DNA from: Corythucha ciliata | Lineage: Eukaryota > Arthropoda > Insecta > Hemiptera > Tingidae | DNA: 64,000 nt | Direction: 5' to 3' | NCBI GenBank assembly: GCA_038030265.1 | Contig: CM075943.1 | Coordinates: 18,786,001-18,850,000, forward strand | Shown here: positions 45,990 to 57,702 of the stretch, piece after piece | Layout of the letters: each line of letters begins with the position of its first letter | Numbering within the stretch: the first letter of the stretch is position 1 | Notes under the pieces: generated by a model | What the model saw: the letters and a program-made list of their open reading frames with translations, nothing else | Told to the model about the DNA's origin: nothing | Database searches by the model: none | Made by a program: the position numbers and the translations under genes

Positions 45990-46345
45990 TGAGCCTTTCA
46001 GACGACCCGTTAAAGGGTTCCCCTCCGAATAATCAGCCACAAAAACTGCCGAGCACCTGCAACGTTTTATTCTTATTCTTGTTGGATGAAAAGAGCCAAA
46101 TCACCGTCCAACTGAATACCAAGACCAAGGCCCGTATGCCAAGTCGTTCCTCGAATTTTCCCCAACCTCAAAGCTCCCTCACAAACTGGAAAAATTAACA
46201 AATAACACGCGATTCTACAGTTTGCGAGGAAATTTCGAGGAACGACTCAGTTTCTAAATCACCACGGGCATAAAACCTAAAAATCCCTATTCATTAAGCT
46301 TTTCCGAGGCCGGGGCGGTCCTCTCTCTCACCCCAACGCTACTGG
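45990..46345 (+). repeat. Degraded copy of the hAT-like tail
   Basis: GAGCCAAATCACCGTCCAAC, then CCTAAAAATCC and AAGCTTTTCCGAGG...GGGGCGGTCC follow in the same order as at 14400-14558 and 37300-37440, with an insertion between. Confidence 0.6.
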
Positions 46346-46359
46346 ATGCAGAATATCGA

Positions 46360-49300
46360 TGGTCTGACCTAAGAACTGTTAACAATAACCCCCTAGGTTG
46401 CTATGTTTAGTTATGTGTAGGTGTCTCAGGGCCATGAATGATATGGTTTGGTCGATATGTGAGTCTCTAGGGGGCCTGTGAAAGGTGGGGCAGACACGAA
46501 AAACGTATATTCCTATTATTGACGACTAATAATAACAATAATAAACAAATGCGAGCCGTTTTCAACCACCCGAAGAATGCAACGCATTGGAATTATTTCA
46601 TTAAGACATATTTAATCACACACGTGCAGGACTTCATATGAATTTAACTTTTCCTACCGTTTCTGCAAATTATACCCCACCCTCTATCCTTGTAACTGGG
46701 GGGCCCGGAGTTTTGAAAAAAAAAAAAAACAAAACAAAACTTCTCTCTAGTCTTCCTTTATCAACTAAATAAAATCGCGATGAGAGCCCATTTAATTTTT
46801 CTATCGCGGTCCAGTGGAAAGGAGGAATTGGGGGGGGGGGCTTAATGAGAGAACTCGAACGCGAGTTCGTATCGTTCGATTTGTTGAGGCTTGTAGAAAC
46901 GGAACTGAAAACCCCAGAAAGAAAAAAAATATATATTCTTCAGCGGTTTTGACAGGAGGACGTTGATGACTCGGTAATTTATACACCGCACACACAGAAA
47001 AATTATACGCTCTCACGGCATTCTTGAAGTGTAAGGATTGATTCTGCCTTGAAATGGTTTGAGATGGAACAGAGAGAAAGAGAGAGAAAAGCTTTTGGTT
47101 TTGTCCAATAAATCATAACAAAAAATGAGCAATAATTTAGCGGGGTATAAAGGGGGAGGGGACGTTAAATCACGGGGGCGAGAATAGAATTGAATGAACG
47201 AAGGGCAAGAAAAGAAGAAAAAAAAATCAAGTTTGGTGTTCAGAACTTTTCTTGTCCTGGAGAATTTTCAGGGAGGGTAACTTTTTTGTTCTGGGAGGGT
47301 TGATTTTTTTTTCTCGTATCCGTCTTCTTTTTTAAAACCGTACGGAATTAACTTGCCATGAGAAAGGGGGGTAAAAAATCTTGCCACCCCATCTCTGTTG
47401 CACACCCTGTCAAAAGGAGGGTGAATCCAGCTTGAAGAAAGAGGAGAAAAATAAAGGGAGAGAGAGCCGCGTAGCCAAGGTATACCGGCGACAAATGGAC
47501 CAAACCTCCCCCTTGAAACTCAGCCACGGTGCACACTAACATTTCACCTTCCTCCTTTTTTTTTTTAAGGGACGTAACCAAATCCAGTTCACAGACCATT
47601 TATTTCTTGATCCTTCACTACTAACCCCCTTTTCTCATTTTTTTCGAATAATCAACCACCCCCCCTCCCCACACAATGTGAGAATGTCCTTGGAATTCTT
47701 CCACCCCTCATGTTTTTTTGAACCGAGAAGTAACGTTATCTGTGCTAAGAGTACACTATGACTGCGACATTCTTGGAAGATTAAGCTGGTTTATTGGTAT
47801 AAAAAATGTGCAAGGAGAATCGGTTGTTGACTCTTCAGGACTGGGAGTTTTGCATTGAAGCATTTTTTTTTTGTCTCTCTCTTCTTCTCAAATCTAGCGG
47901 AAAACGTTCATGTCACGACCAGGTTTTTTTTAAAATTATGCAAGTATGCAAGTGCGATAGTAAAAACAAACAAACGAGAAAAATATTAGACGCAACTCTC
48001 GAACATTCACTCAACATTGTTGTCTACCCCCAGGACGTAAGAGCGTTATCTTCTGATTGGTGTTCAATCCTTTTTTCTTCCTAATGTTCTTTTCGCGAGT
48101 TCTCTACACGTGTGGGTCGCGAAAACAACACTTCTCGCGCCTTCGTCTCGCCTCGCAAGCGTCTCTCATCTCTCTCCTTCTCCTGATCCATTCCAAAAGA
48201 TCTTACAAGCGTGTATGACGGGAGAAACGAGCGGTTTTTTTTTGCGAGACTGGGCGAGAAAAAAGGGGTTATTGGCCTTTTCTCTGGCTTGAACGAGACG
48301 CGGATCGGAGTCTTGGTGAGGGGAGGAGGGGGGTGGTCTTGGGAAGGCGCAGACCCGGTTTAAACTTAAGATTCAAAATTAATTTGCGATCTTTTCTGTC
48401 TCGCTCCATCGCTTTCGGGGGTCTTCTTTTGAAGAGACACGTGCTACTATATTATCGTCGAGGGTTATGCGCGACATTTCGCGATAAGCGTGACTATTCC
48501 GCAAAAATTTTGTCCTTGACCTGATTTTACTTTCCTTTATCGAAGAATCACGGCCAATGAAAAGTGAAAAAAAAAGAAGATAAATTCGCCACCGCAGTTA
48601 CCAGAACTCTAAAATACCGCCACTTCCGTCATTCATGGAATGGTACGATGAAGTTCAAGTTCAAGGCGTTATCCATGTGGAAAGACCCTAGAGACGCGAG
48701 TTTCGAAGCGAATGCCTGACAGATGGGATGTTGGGAATGAAAAATTCCGTTAAAAAAAAAAGTAATAAAAAGCTAAAGGGGGGAACAAAAAAGGTGTTAA
48801 GTTTCCTCATTGCGTCGCCTCTTGTCTCCCTGAAAAGAGGAAAAATGTGGTCGCGGTTACATACAGAGGGGGAGGGGGGGTTGGTGAAGTGGAACAATGA
48901 GTTTACCTAGCACAAAATAAAGAGGAACTGTGTTTTGAAGACAAAGCCCCACGGCCCACGGCTGGTCTCCCTTGTATAACTGACTTCAATACAATGATTT
49001 TTATTATTATAATATTATTATCAAAAACATACAATGCCCGTAACACAGTAACCCCGCTGAACAGTTCAGGTGTCAGCCGAATTACGTTAAAACAGGCGTT
49101 GGAATCGGTTGGATACAACGAAATAAGGAGGCCCCAGACGGGGTAAAAACTTTGATTGCGAATCTGAAAAATGGAGCTTACACTATTTCGGAAGGAGGGG
49201 ACCAATTCTCCATTTTTATTTCCGCAGGGCTGACCCTTCGCTCGTTTTTCCATCATTCGCCCAGGAATTATTGACAAAGCTCTCTATACTCTCTAGCGAC

Positions 49301-52300
49301 ATTGGGGAGAGCGCCGGGTAATGTGAATGAGTTGTGTGAGGGGAGACTAGTGACCAGATGTGAGGGCGTCAGCAGGAATATATGGACGCGGGGAAGTGTA
49401 AAATGGAGGGTGTTTCTATTTTTTCCTCTTCCTCATTCCAGATTTTTTGTTTTAACCCCCCCAAAAAAAGAGGAAACGAAAAAAAATTGGCATAATTTCC
49501 AAGCGACTAATTTAAAAGCTGAGCAAAATTTGGACGCTCGTCCAAATTTTGCACAACCTCTCCGTTCGTCTGGAATTAGTGGAACAAAACAGACAATTCT
49601 GTAAGAAATAGGTGAGTGGAATGGAAAGCAAAGTTGAAAAAAAATGGGAGAGCCTTAAGGGGTGGTGAAGCTACAACCCTTCCTTCATTGACACCCTCCT
49701 CATGATTTACAACCTACCATCCCTTTAGAAGGTGAAAAAAAAACCCCAAGATTAAGTGGAAAATGAATTTTCCAGAAGGGAGGGACTACCAGAGAAAATG
49801 TTAATCCATTCGCCACCGTATCGTCTTCGACAACGGAATTTATAGGTGGGCTGCGAAGGGGGTAAAAACGGCGTGAGTTTCAGAAAGGAGCTCTGGGCGA
49901 TATAGACCACAAGGGATGGTAGTGGAACTTAGATGTTTTCTGCAAGGGTTGTACACGGGGAGGGAGGATCAATACACCAGAGCCGACACACATAGCGCTG
50001 CCACCCTCCCCGTACCCCGGTAAAAATTTCCTTTTTTCAATGTGGAAGGGGTTTCGGTTTTACTGCAAGCGTCAAACATTTAGTGAAAATAAAACAAACA
50101 AATAAAAATTAACGTAAAATTTGAACAAAAGAAGTTTAAAGACGAGTTGTGTTACCTTTTATTTTTGTGAAAGCGCCAATTATTTTTGTTAATCATATTT
50201 TCCGGAACTGACATTTTTCACTCTCGATCACTTGAAAAACATTTTTCCCGGCACTCGAAGAAGAAGAAAAAAAGAAGAGATCTTCAAACGTTTAGGAAAG
50301 TTATAAACACGCACCTAAGCCTTTTTTACACCAACATGAAAAGGGGATAAACATTCTACGCGGGAGTCTGCCGTGAACTGCGGGTTTGCAGCCCCCCACA
50401 ATGCGAGCACGGGGAATGATGAAGAAAAAGAGCACCGTGGCTCTCTCGGGGAGATCGGTCGGTCGGTCGTTTGAGCCCTAGAGGAGGACCCCACAATACC
50501 TCCTCCCACTTCTGGTTCATCGTCGCCTCTTTCCATACCATCCACGCCACTACTCTTCAATCCTCATCATCATCCTCCACCTCCGCTCCGGTAATCCTCA
50601 TTCCTCAATCTTTACCATCCCACACCCCACAACTCGCCCACCCCATCCCGGTATACACCCCCTCCGCACTACCCTAACATAAACTTTACCGGCGGTGCTT
50701 AGTGGTTACCTTTTCATATCGTTACTCAACACGTAAACGAAAAACCATAACGGCAGGCGAGACTCGTCAGAACGGAAGACAAGCGTTCACGGGAAGAACT
50801 GTGTTTCAAATGTAAGGGGAAACCTTATAGTTATGGCAAGGAGAACCATTTAGGGGAGAGGGCCCACCGATTTAAGTGGAGAGGGGAGAGTTCTAAAGAG
50901 TTCTTTTTAAAAGAATGAGGGGAGGGGGGACTCACAACTTTTCCCCAGATTTTTCTTAACTATACTGTGCCAGGAAGCAATTCAAAAGACGTGGACGTGA
51001 TAGGAAGGGGAGGGAGAAGAGGTAATTTAAAACTCGTCAGCACCCTCCCCCACCCCCTGCAACCCTTTGCTTCGATTTTGAGTTTGTGCGTATGCTAAAA
51101 CTGTGGTGGTTGGCGGAAACAACAAACGCCGTGCGTGTTGAGGAACTTTCAACCCGTACTTATTTAAATCATAATTATTATCCCTAAAACTATTTTTTTT
51201 ATGCCCCCCCCCTACCCCATCAATAAGTAAGAATCGTGGGAAATCTCCCTCACAAAAAAAAAATCATCTTCCCTAACTCTCAACTCTCATTTAAATGCAT
51301 CTGCTTCGACGCCTCACTTCTTTCAAGGGACCTTTTTGATTTTTTGTAAATTGTTATCTCCCTTTTTCTAATAAAAAAGTTCCCTGGAACAGCCCTTAAC
51401 CTTTACTCCTATTTTTTTGTCAGACAGTGTTTCCGCGAACGTAAAAAAATAAGGGAGAGAGGTTTTTTTGCACAAGCTCCCCCCTTTGCCTTTTCAACAA
51501 AGTGTCCCTATTAAGAGGGTGAATCCGCAGTATTTTTTATTATCATTATTTTTTTAAAAGGAAGATCGAGGGGTTGCGAATCTTTTAAGATTCTCACGGT
51601 TAGAATGAACTTACATTATAGAGAAGAGGGGTAATTAAAACTTTTACTTCTCTAGGGTTCTTCAGGTTGTGGGAAAAGGAATTTTTGATTTAAAAAAAAA
51701 AAAAAAAATAGGGGAGGATTGGTTCGAAGAATTTCCTAAAAACAACGGGAAAAACAATAACATAGACATCGGGTGCACGTGCACGCATTATAATAGTTTT
51801 GGCCTAATTACCCTCACACTTTTACGACACAATTAAGAACAATAATCGAGTCACCGCATAATAGGACAATGATGTAGGCAGATGGCGATGAAACCTGTCG
51901 CTAGCACAAACTCAGCGCTTGAATACTTTTGAGGCATATTTAGGCAGGGCAAAGCTTCAAGTGTGACGACATATCTGTTGGAACTGGAATAAGGCGCCCT
52001 TTAATTTATTTATCAAATTCTGCAAATGTTTTTTCTTCTATAGGAAAATCAACAAGAGAAACGAATAACTCATAGTTTGTATAAAGCTCCCGGTTCTTTT
52101 ATCAATAATAATAAAAAAACTTTGCTTTTATGGCCCTCGAAAAATTGTCAGGGGGCCGCTTCAACACTAGACCACTTTTACTACCTAGAGGTACCTCTAC
52201 TAGTGCTAAAATGTAACGAAACGAAAACAATTTGATTTTTCGCTTGAAATCTTGACAAATCTGGCACATAAACTGAATGCACCCGGGTTTTCAAACCGGA

Positions 52301-52650
52301 AAAGTAGACTTACCGACTGTTCAAGCGGATATTCAACTCAACAAAAATTTAAATAACTTTCCCAATTTTTTTTTCAATTTGTTTCGCCATTTAAATGGTG
52401 AAGCCATAACCGAATTTAGTCGATAACTGGATTTTTTACTTCAGCGACCCAAAACCACTAAGGAAACGTCATAAAAACTTAGCCGGCAATTTTTTCCTGG
52501 ATTCAGTTTGTCACCAGATGATGAACGGACTATAAGCAGCTATCAGTCAGCAAAAAAAATATTAAAAAATCAAGTGAATTTTTATTGCCAATGCCTCCCC
52601 TAGGGGACAAAAAGAAAAAAAATCCGGGATTTGAGGTGCGTCGTACACAT
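46360..52650. other. No firmly supported gene; longest repeat-poor stretch
   Basis: Unique sequence with many homopurine and homopyrimidine runs. 48060-48530 is richer in CG dinucleotides than its surroundings, which could mark a promoter, but no exon is tied to it. A minus-strand open stretch behind a strong polypyrimidine acceptor (47268-47430) is listed among rejected items. Confidence 0.4.
48845..48915 (+). repeat. Dispersed repeat R3, copy 1
   Basis: GTGGTCGCGGTTACATA...GGGGGGTTGGTGAAGTGGAA...AATGAGTTTACCTAGCACAA recurs at 53196-53262 with only a few changes. Confidence 0.8.
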
Positions 52651-52659
52651 CGCGAAGAA

Positions 52660-53195
52660 CGTGCTCGAGCTCAAACACCTCTAACCACAAAAAGTGCTTG
52701 ACCAAATTATGCTCTAACTACAAAAACAACAGAAAGCTGAAACCCAAAAAAGATCTAACCAACAATAATGTTCTAACGACAAAAGCTCAATAGTCGTGGA
52801 AAGATCTGACCACATAAACGTTCAGCTGACCTCAAAATAATGTAACAAAAAAAAACTCGAATCACAAATAGGCTCTAACCACAAGAAACACTGACCACAA
52901 AAAAGGTCTAACCACAAACAAATTAAACCCCTAAAATACCAAGATACCAAAAGCTGCATCTTAGAGAAGCTCGAACTACAAAAAGGTCTAACCCCAAGAA
53001 GATCTAACCTCAAAAGCTCTAACCACAAAATGTTCTGACCACAGAATGTTCTAACCGCATACCACAAATGCTCCAACCACAAAATGCTCTAAACACAAAA
53101 TGCTCTAACCACAAAATGTTCTAACCACAAAATTCTCCAACCACAAAATGCACTAACCACAAAATGTTCTAACCACAAAATGCTCTAACAATAAA
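52660..53195 (+). repeat. Minisatellite family G, array G1
   Basis: The unit is about 17 bp: ACCACAAAATGCTCTA. The best-conserved stretch is 53040-53190, with runs of near-identical units. Confidence 0.9.
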
Positions 53196-53262
53196 ATGTG
53201 GTTGCGGTTACATAGGGCAGGGAGGGGGGTTGGTGAAGTCGAACAATGAGTTTACCTAGCAC
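53196..53262 (+). repeat. Dispersed repeat R3, copy 2
   Basis: Begins exactly where array G1 stops and matches 48845-48915. Confidence 0.8.
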
Positions 53263-53489
53263 AAAATTCGCAGAAGTACTAGCAGCAGCAACCCCAAAAT
53301 GCACTATAACTAGGGTGACCAGATTTTTCCCAGACAAGGACCCAAATTTTATAATGGTGAAGAAGAAATATTATGGGGAGCATGTTGTGATTGGTGGAGG
53401 ACGGAGGAGAAAGGACGGAGCCCCCCCCCCGCCACCCCACTGATCCTAGTTGCACTGTAAAGCCACTGATTTTAATCAGGACATTGCCA

Positions 53490-54165
53490 AAATTGCCAAA
53501 ACACAAAATTGGCATTTGAAGGAGCCAAAACACAAAATTGGGGTTTGAAAGAGGAAAAACTCGAAATTGGCTTTTTAAGGGGCAAAAACACGAAATTGGC
53601 TTTTTAAGGAGCCAAAACACGAAATTGGCTTATAAAGGAACCAAAACACTAAATTGGGTTTTGGAAGAGCCAAAAAACGAAATTGGCTTCCGGAGGATCC
53701 AAAACACGAAATTGCTTTTGAAGGAGCCAAAACTCACAATTGGCATTTAATGGAGCCGAAACACGAAGTTGGCTTTTGAAGGCACCGAAAACGCTAAATT
53801 GACTCTTGAGGGTGCCAAAACAAAAAATTGGCTTTTGAAGTAGCCAAGAGACGAAATTTGCTTTTATAGGAGACGAAATACGAAATTAGCTTCCGGAGGA
53901 TCCAAAACACGGGATTGGCTTTTGAAGGATGTAATACACGACATTGGCTTTTGAAGAATCTTAAACACAAAATAGGCATTTGAAGAAGCCAAAACACGAA
54001 TTTGTCTTTTTAATGAGGCAGAACACGTAATTAGCATTTGATGAGCCGTTGCATGAAATTGGCTTTCTAAAGAGTAATAACACGAAATTGGCTTATGAAG
54101 GAGCCAAAAAACAAAATTGGGTTTCGAAAGAGCCGAAACACGAAATTGACTTCCGGAGTATCCAA
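53490..54165 (-). repeat. Minisatellite family E/H, array H
   Basis: The unit is about 29 bp: GCCAAAACACGAAATTGG-CTTTTGAAGGA. The complement is the family seen at 19290. A minus-strand frame of 207 codons across 53864-54487 is a by-product of the stop-poor repeat. Confidence 0.9.
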
Positions 54166-54169
54166 AACG

Positions 54170-54335
54170 GTGTAGGACAGGCCCAAATAGGATAGCCACC
54201 AGAGTGTGGGCCCCTGTCCGGCAGAAAATGTCTGGCGATCTCAGAAGTGTCATCTCATAGATCATAAAAAAAAGTCTTGTGCAGGTGCCAGATACGATAA
54301 AATGACCCGGATTTTTCATACGGTGGGCTCCCGGA
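54170..54335 (-). repeat. Foldback-module fragment in array H
   Basis: Contains TGTCTGGCGATCTC...GGTGCCAGATA (54229-54294, 66 bp) and GATTTTTCATACGGTGGGCTCCCGG. It aligns inverted with 43585-43760. Confidence 0.75.
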
Positions 54336-54514
54336 TTATTATTATTTCGGGACAATCTATTTTTCTTCACAAGGCCCTTCAGGCTCCCAGAAAGTAACCT
54401 GTTTTGAAAGAAGTACCTTTTAGGGCCCTTTCGAGAAAAGCAAAGGACCACAGGACCATGAGCTGAAAAGAAGTACCGTCCTTCCAAAAGAAAGACCTCT
54501 TGTCACCGTAACTA

Positions 54515-55265
54515 TAACCACAATGTGCTTTAACCTCGAAATGCTCTATCCACAAACTGCTCCAACCACAAAATGCTCTAACCACGAAATGCTCCAACTA
54601 CAAAATGCTCGAACCACAAAAGCTTGGTTCCCAAAAAGTTTGAATCACAAAAAGCAATAACGACTACAAGCACCTCACAATAAGTCTAATCAAAGAAAAA
54701 TCAAACCACAAAAACTTGAACCCAATGAGACCAAACGCCTATGCAACCCCGAAATACTCTATCAAAAAAATAAATTAAGCACAAAGAGCTTGAAACACAG
54801 AAAGCAGGAACCCTCAAATGCGCAAATAACAAAACGCTTTAATCACAAAATTCTCTAACAAACCCAAAAAGGCTGTAACCCCGAAAATATCTGACCAAAA
54901 AAAAGCTCTAACTACAAGAAACACACAACCACAGAAAGCACTTGACCAGAAAATGCTCTCACGAACCCCAAAATGCTCTTATCACAAAATGTTTCAACGA
55001 ACCCCAAAATGCTCTAACCTCAAAATACTATAACCTCAAAAAGCTCTAACTACAAGAAACACTCAACCACAGAAAGCACTCGACCACAAATACTACGATG
55101 CTTACCCACAAAATGCTCTATCCACAAAAGCTTGGCTTCCAAAAAGCTCGAATCACAAAAAGTTCCAACGAAATCAAGCCTCGATCACAAAAAGTCTAAC
55201 CAAAAAAGAATTGAACCCAAAGAGACCAAACGCCGAAAGCTGCAACCACAAAATGCTCCAACACC
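54515..55265 (+). repeat. Minisatellite family G, array G2
   Basis: AACCACAAAATGCTCT units, more degenerate than G1. Confidence 0.85.
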
Positions 55266-55312
55266 AAGAAGCCTTATGCACAAATCGTTCTTCAGTTTAA
55301 ACAATCAAACAC

Positions 55313-55464
55313 ATAGCATTTTCCATTCACATAAAATTCTGCTCTAGAGATAGTAGAGATGTTTATTTACACTCGTTCTCCTGGAATTAAAACATATTTT
55401 AATGGAGATGACGGGTGTAAATGAATTACTCAGGAGCAAAATTGTGTGAAAATGGTAGACGTTA
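55313..55464. mobile_element. Palindromic MITE, GCGTTTTCC family
   Basis: TAGCATTTTCCATTCACATA and the right arm AATTGTGTGAAAATGG; central part altered. Inserted at the edge of array G2. Confidence 0.8.
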
Positions 55465-55557
55465 ACAGTAAGCACATGAAGATTTTAGCTAAACAGACGA
55501 GAAGTTGGATACGTACAGTTTTAAAAAAGTATCTGAAAGGAAAGGTGAAATAGTGTA

Positions 55558-55932
55558 TTAGGCTAGGGACACACTGGCGATTTTTCTCGGGCAACTATTT
55601 AGTCACAAAAATGGAACGCATTGAATATTATTAATCCGCGCATACTGGCAACTAAAAAGTTGCCCTGATTAAAAGTTTCCAACTGGAGCGATTCCTTGGG
55701 TGAGTCAATTGTTGTCGGGAAATGGAACACATTGAATCTTATGCAGCCGCGCTCACTGGGTGATTAAAAGTTACCCGTTCTGCTCGAAACCAGAGTGAAA
55801 TAAAAAGTCTTCTCGAATAGTTGCCCATGAAAAGCTGCCCAGTGTGCGCCCGAGAAGACCATCGAGCAATTATTTCATCTCGGTGATTTTTAATCACCGA
55901 AACTAAAAGTTGCCAGTGAGTCCCTAGCCTAA
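55558..55932. mobile_element. MITE of 375 bp, TTAGGCTAGGGAC family
   Basis: Ends TTAGGCTAGGGACACACTGG and, complemented, TTAGGCTAGGGACTCACTGG (19 of 20). Internal GGGCAACT/AGTTGCC motifs add further hairpin potential. No coding. Confidence 0.85.
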
Positions 55933-56472
55933 GGTGCCCGTACACTGCGCGAAACTTCCTCGCGAAACAGTTTCGCGAGGAACCCTCGCGCAACGTGGGG
56001 TGTTTACACTAAGCGAAACAATTGAGGCGAGTCAAGCGAGGCAAGGTGAGCCACCAGTTTGGCGAGGCAGCCATGCCAAGAGGAATTGTTTTTTCGGTGG
56101 CGGGGACTGCGGAGGCCTTTTCATTGTTGGTTGCGACCGAACGAGGACAAACGAACGACACAATAATAAAAAAATAATAAAAAAGTTTCACCCGGTCACT
56201 ATCTGCGTCACCGAAAATGAACGCTACTTCTACTTCATTCACTATTTCCTCAGCACCCATCCCCTTTCACCGCGAGACAAAAGGGGCGTCTACACTAAGC
56301 GAAACAAGAAGGGTGAAACACTTTGATGCGCGCTAAAAAACCGACAACGGTTGGCTCGCCTCGAGACTGCCTCGCGCAACGTGTTTCGGGGTGAAACATC
56401 CATTTACATTACGCGAGACTTGCCTCGCGAAACTGTTTCGCGAGGAAGTTTCGCGCAGTGTAAAGGCACCTT
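55931..56472. mobile_element. MITE of about 540 bp, AAGGTGCC family, abutting the previous one
   Basis: Terminal repeats of about 50 bases, 48 matching, starting AAGGTGCC-GTACACTGCGC and containing the palindrome CCTCGCGAAACAGTTTCGCG. The interior has TTACACTAAGCGAAACAA twice (about 56005 and 56291). It shares the AA at 55931-55932 with its neighbour. Confidence 0.85.
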
Positions 56473-56624
56473 TACACAACGAGTGAGGGAAGTAGAATTT
56501 TGGGCGCGAGTTTTGCTTGGCTCACGAGGCGTAGCCTCACCCAAAAAATCTTGTTTTTGCCAAGCGGTCTACCGTCCTTTAACCAAAACAAAAAAAAAAC
56601 ACTTTAACCATCACAAGATGGTCT

Positions 56625-56691
56625 ACGCGCAAAAAGCTCTAACCACAGCAAATAAGTTATAATCGTAAATAACAATGACCATGCACAAATC
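56625..56691 (+). repeat. Minisatellite family G, left of the LTR element
   Basis: AGCTCTAACCACAGCAAATA and decayed units. The array resumes at 59998 beyond the retrotransposon. Confidence 0.7.
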
Positions 56692-56696
56692 ACTGT
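56692..56696. repeat. Target site duplication, left
   Basis: ACTGT, identical to 59993-59997 on the other side of the LTR element. Confidence 0.8.
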
Positions 56697-56819
56697 AACG
56701 GTTTTCGATGTTCCGTTGATAAAATGGATCCAAGAACTGTATAAACTTTTTTATTTCGATTTTCTCCAAAGACTGTTCATTTATAAGCAAAAATAATGAA
56801 AACAAAAATATGACGCCAC
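56697..56819 (-). repeat. 3' LTR
   Basis: Nearly identical to 59863-59992 apart from a 5-base gap (TCACATGACC shortened) and a few substitutions. A purine-rich AAGGGGC lies just inside (about 56829-56835, minus strand) as a possible polypurine tract. Confidence 0.85.
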
Positions 56820-56829
56820 TAATAGCCCC

Positions 56830-57702
56830 TTATGGGGAGACTGGAAGTCTCTCGGAAGCGAAGCGCACTTGACGTCGTGAAGTTGTGTGATATGAGGGAT
56901 TGAGAGAGCGATGAGGCGAAATGGTTGCAACGTGCGACTCTGGTGGTAAAATATAAGCAGGTTTTAGTCGGTCGATGTTGACGGTTACTTGCTTGTTAAC
57001 GAGGAGGGTGAAGATTGTGGAGCTTCTCTTCACAATGGGATACGGTCCCGTGTAGGGTGGTTGCAAACTGCGGCGAGTATGGTCAGCGCGGAGGAATGCA
57101 TGGGAACAGGTATCGAGGTCTTGAAAAATAAATAGTTTTTTTGACGAGTGGTTTGACGCGGGGACTGGACAAAGATTCTCCATCTGCCGGCGTAGTTTTA
57201 CGACGAAATTCGAGGGATCTTCAGGATGGGTAGGAGTGCGGGGTTGCAACAGCTCACCGGGAAGTCGAAGGGGTTGGCCGTAAATAAGTTCTGCTGGTGA
57301 AGTTGTGAGATCTTCACGAAATACGCTTCGGAGGCCGAGAAGGACGAGGAGAAGTGCTTGTAGCCATGACATAGAAGGCTGGCACATGATGGCAGCCTTG
57401 AGGTGTCGGTGAAAGCGCTCGACTAAACCCTTAGAGCTCGGGTGGTAAGGAGTTTAGCGTAGACGGTGAGCACCAAAAACTGATCCGAGTGAGTGGAAAA
57501 GGTCGGATTCAAATTGTCGTCCTTGATCGGTTGTTATTCGAAGAGGTGAGCCAAAGCGAGAAAACCGGCAATTAAGAAGCCCTTCAGCGACTTTGTTGGC
57601 AGTTGCATCTTCCAGTGGCCATACCTCAGGCCATCTTGTGAATCTGTCGACGACTGTCAGGCAGTAAGTAGCGGTACGGGCCTGCAGGAGGTAGAGGGCC
57701 AA
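56830..57702 (-). pseudogene. Integrase core and C-terminal part
   Basis: Continues the integrase after a one-base frameshift at about 57660-57676. The frame gives [10 protein letters not shown], the second catalytic aspartate in TTDQGRQFES, an in-frame stop (TAA at 57454-57456), then KGLVERFHRHLKAA with the catalytic glutamate, and a C-terminal region ending in VRFASERLPVSP at 56830. Together with the first aspartate in the fused frame upstream, all D,D(35)E residues are present but split over two frames and a stop. Known function of the family: insertion of element cDNA. This copy is inactive. Confidence 0.85.

Noticed and set aside
47268..47430. 53-codon minus-strand stretch behind a very strong polypyrimidine acceptor
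   Set aside because: It could be a terminal exon, but an open stretch of this length is expected by chance, there is no homology, and there is no partner exon.
53308..53450. Small element between ACTAGGGTGACC and ATCCTAGT
   Set aside because: Ends share only six bases, and the duplication cannot be fixed.
53864..54487. 207-codon minus-strand frame, among the longest in the window
   Set aside because: It lies across minisatellite H and a foldback fragment; the peptide repeats a 10-residue pattern from the DNA unit and has no domain.
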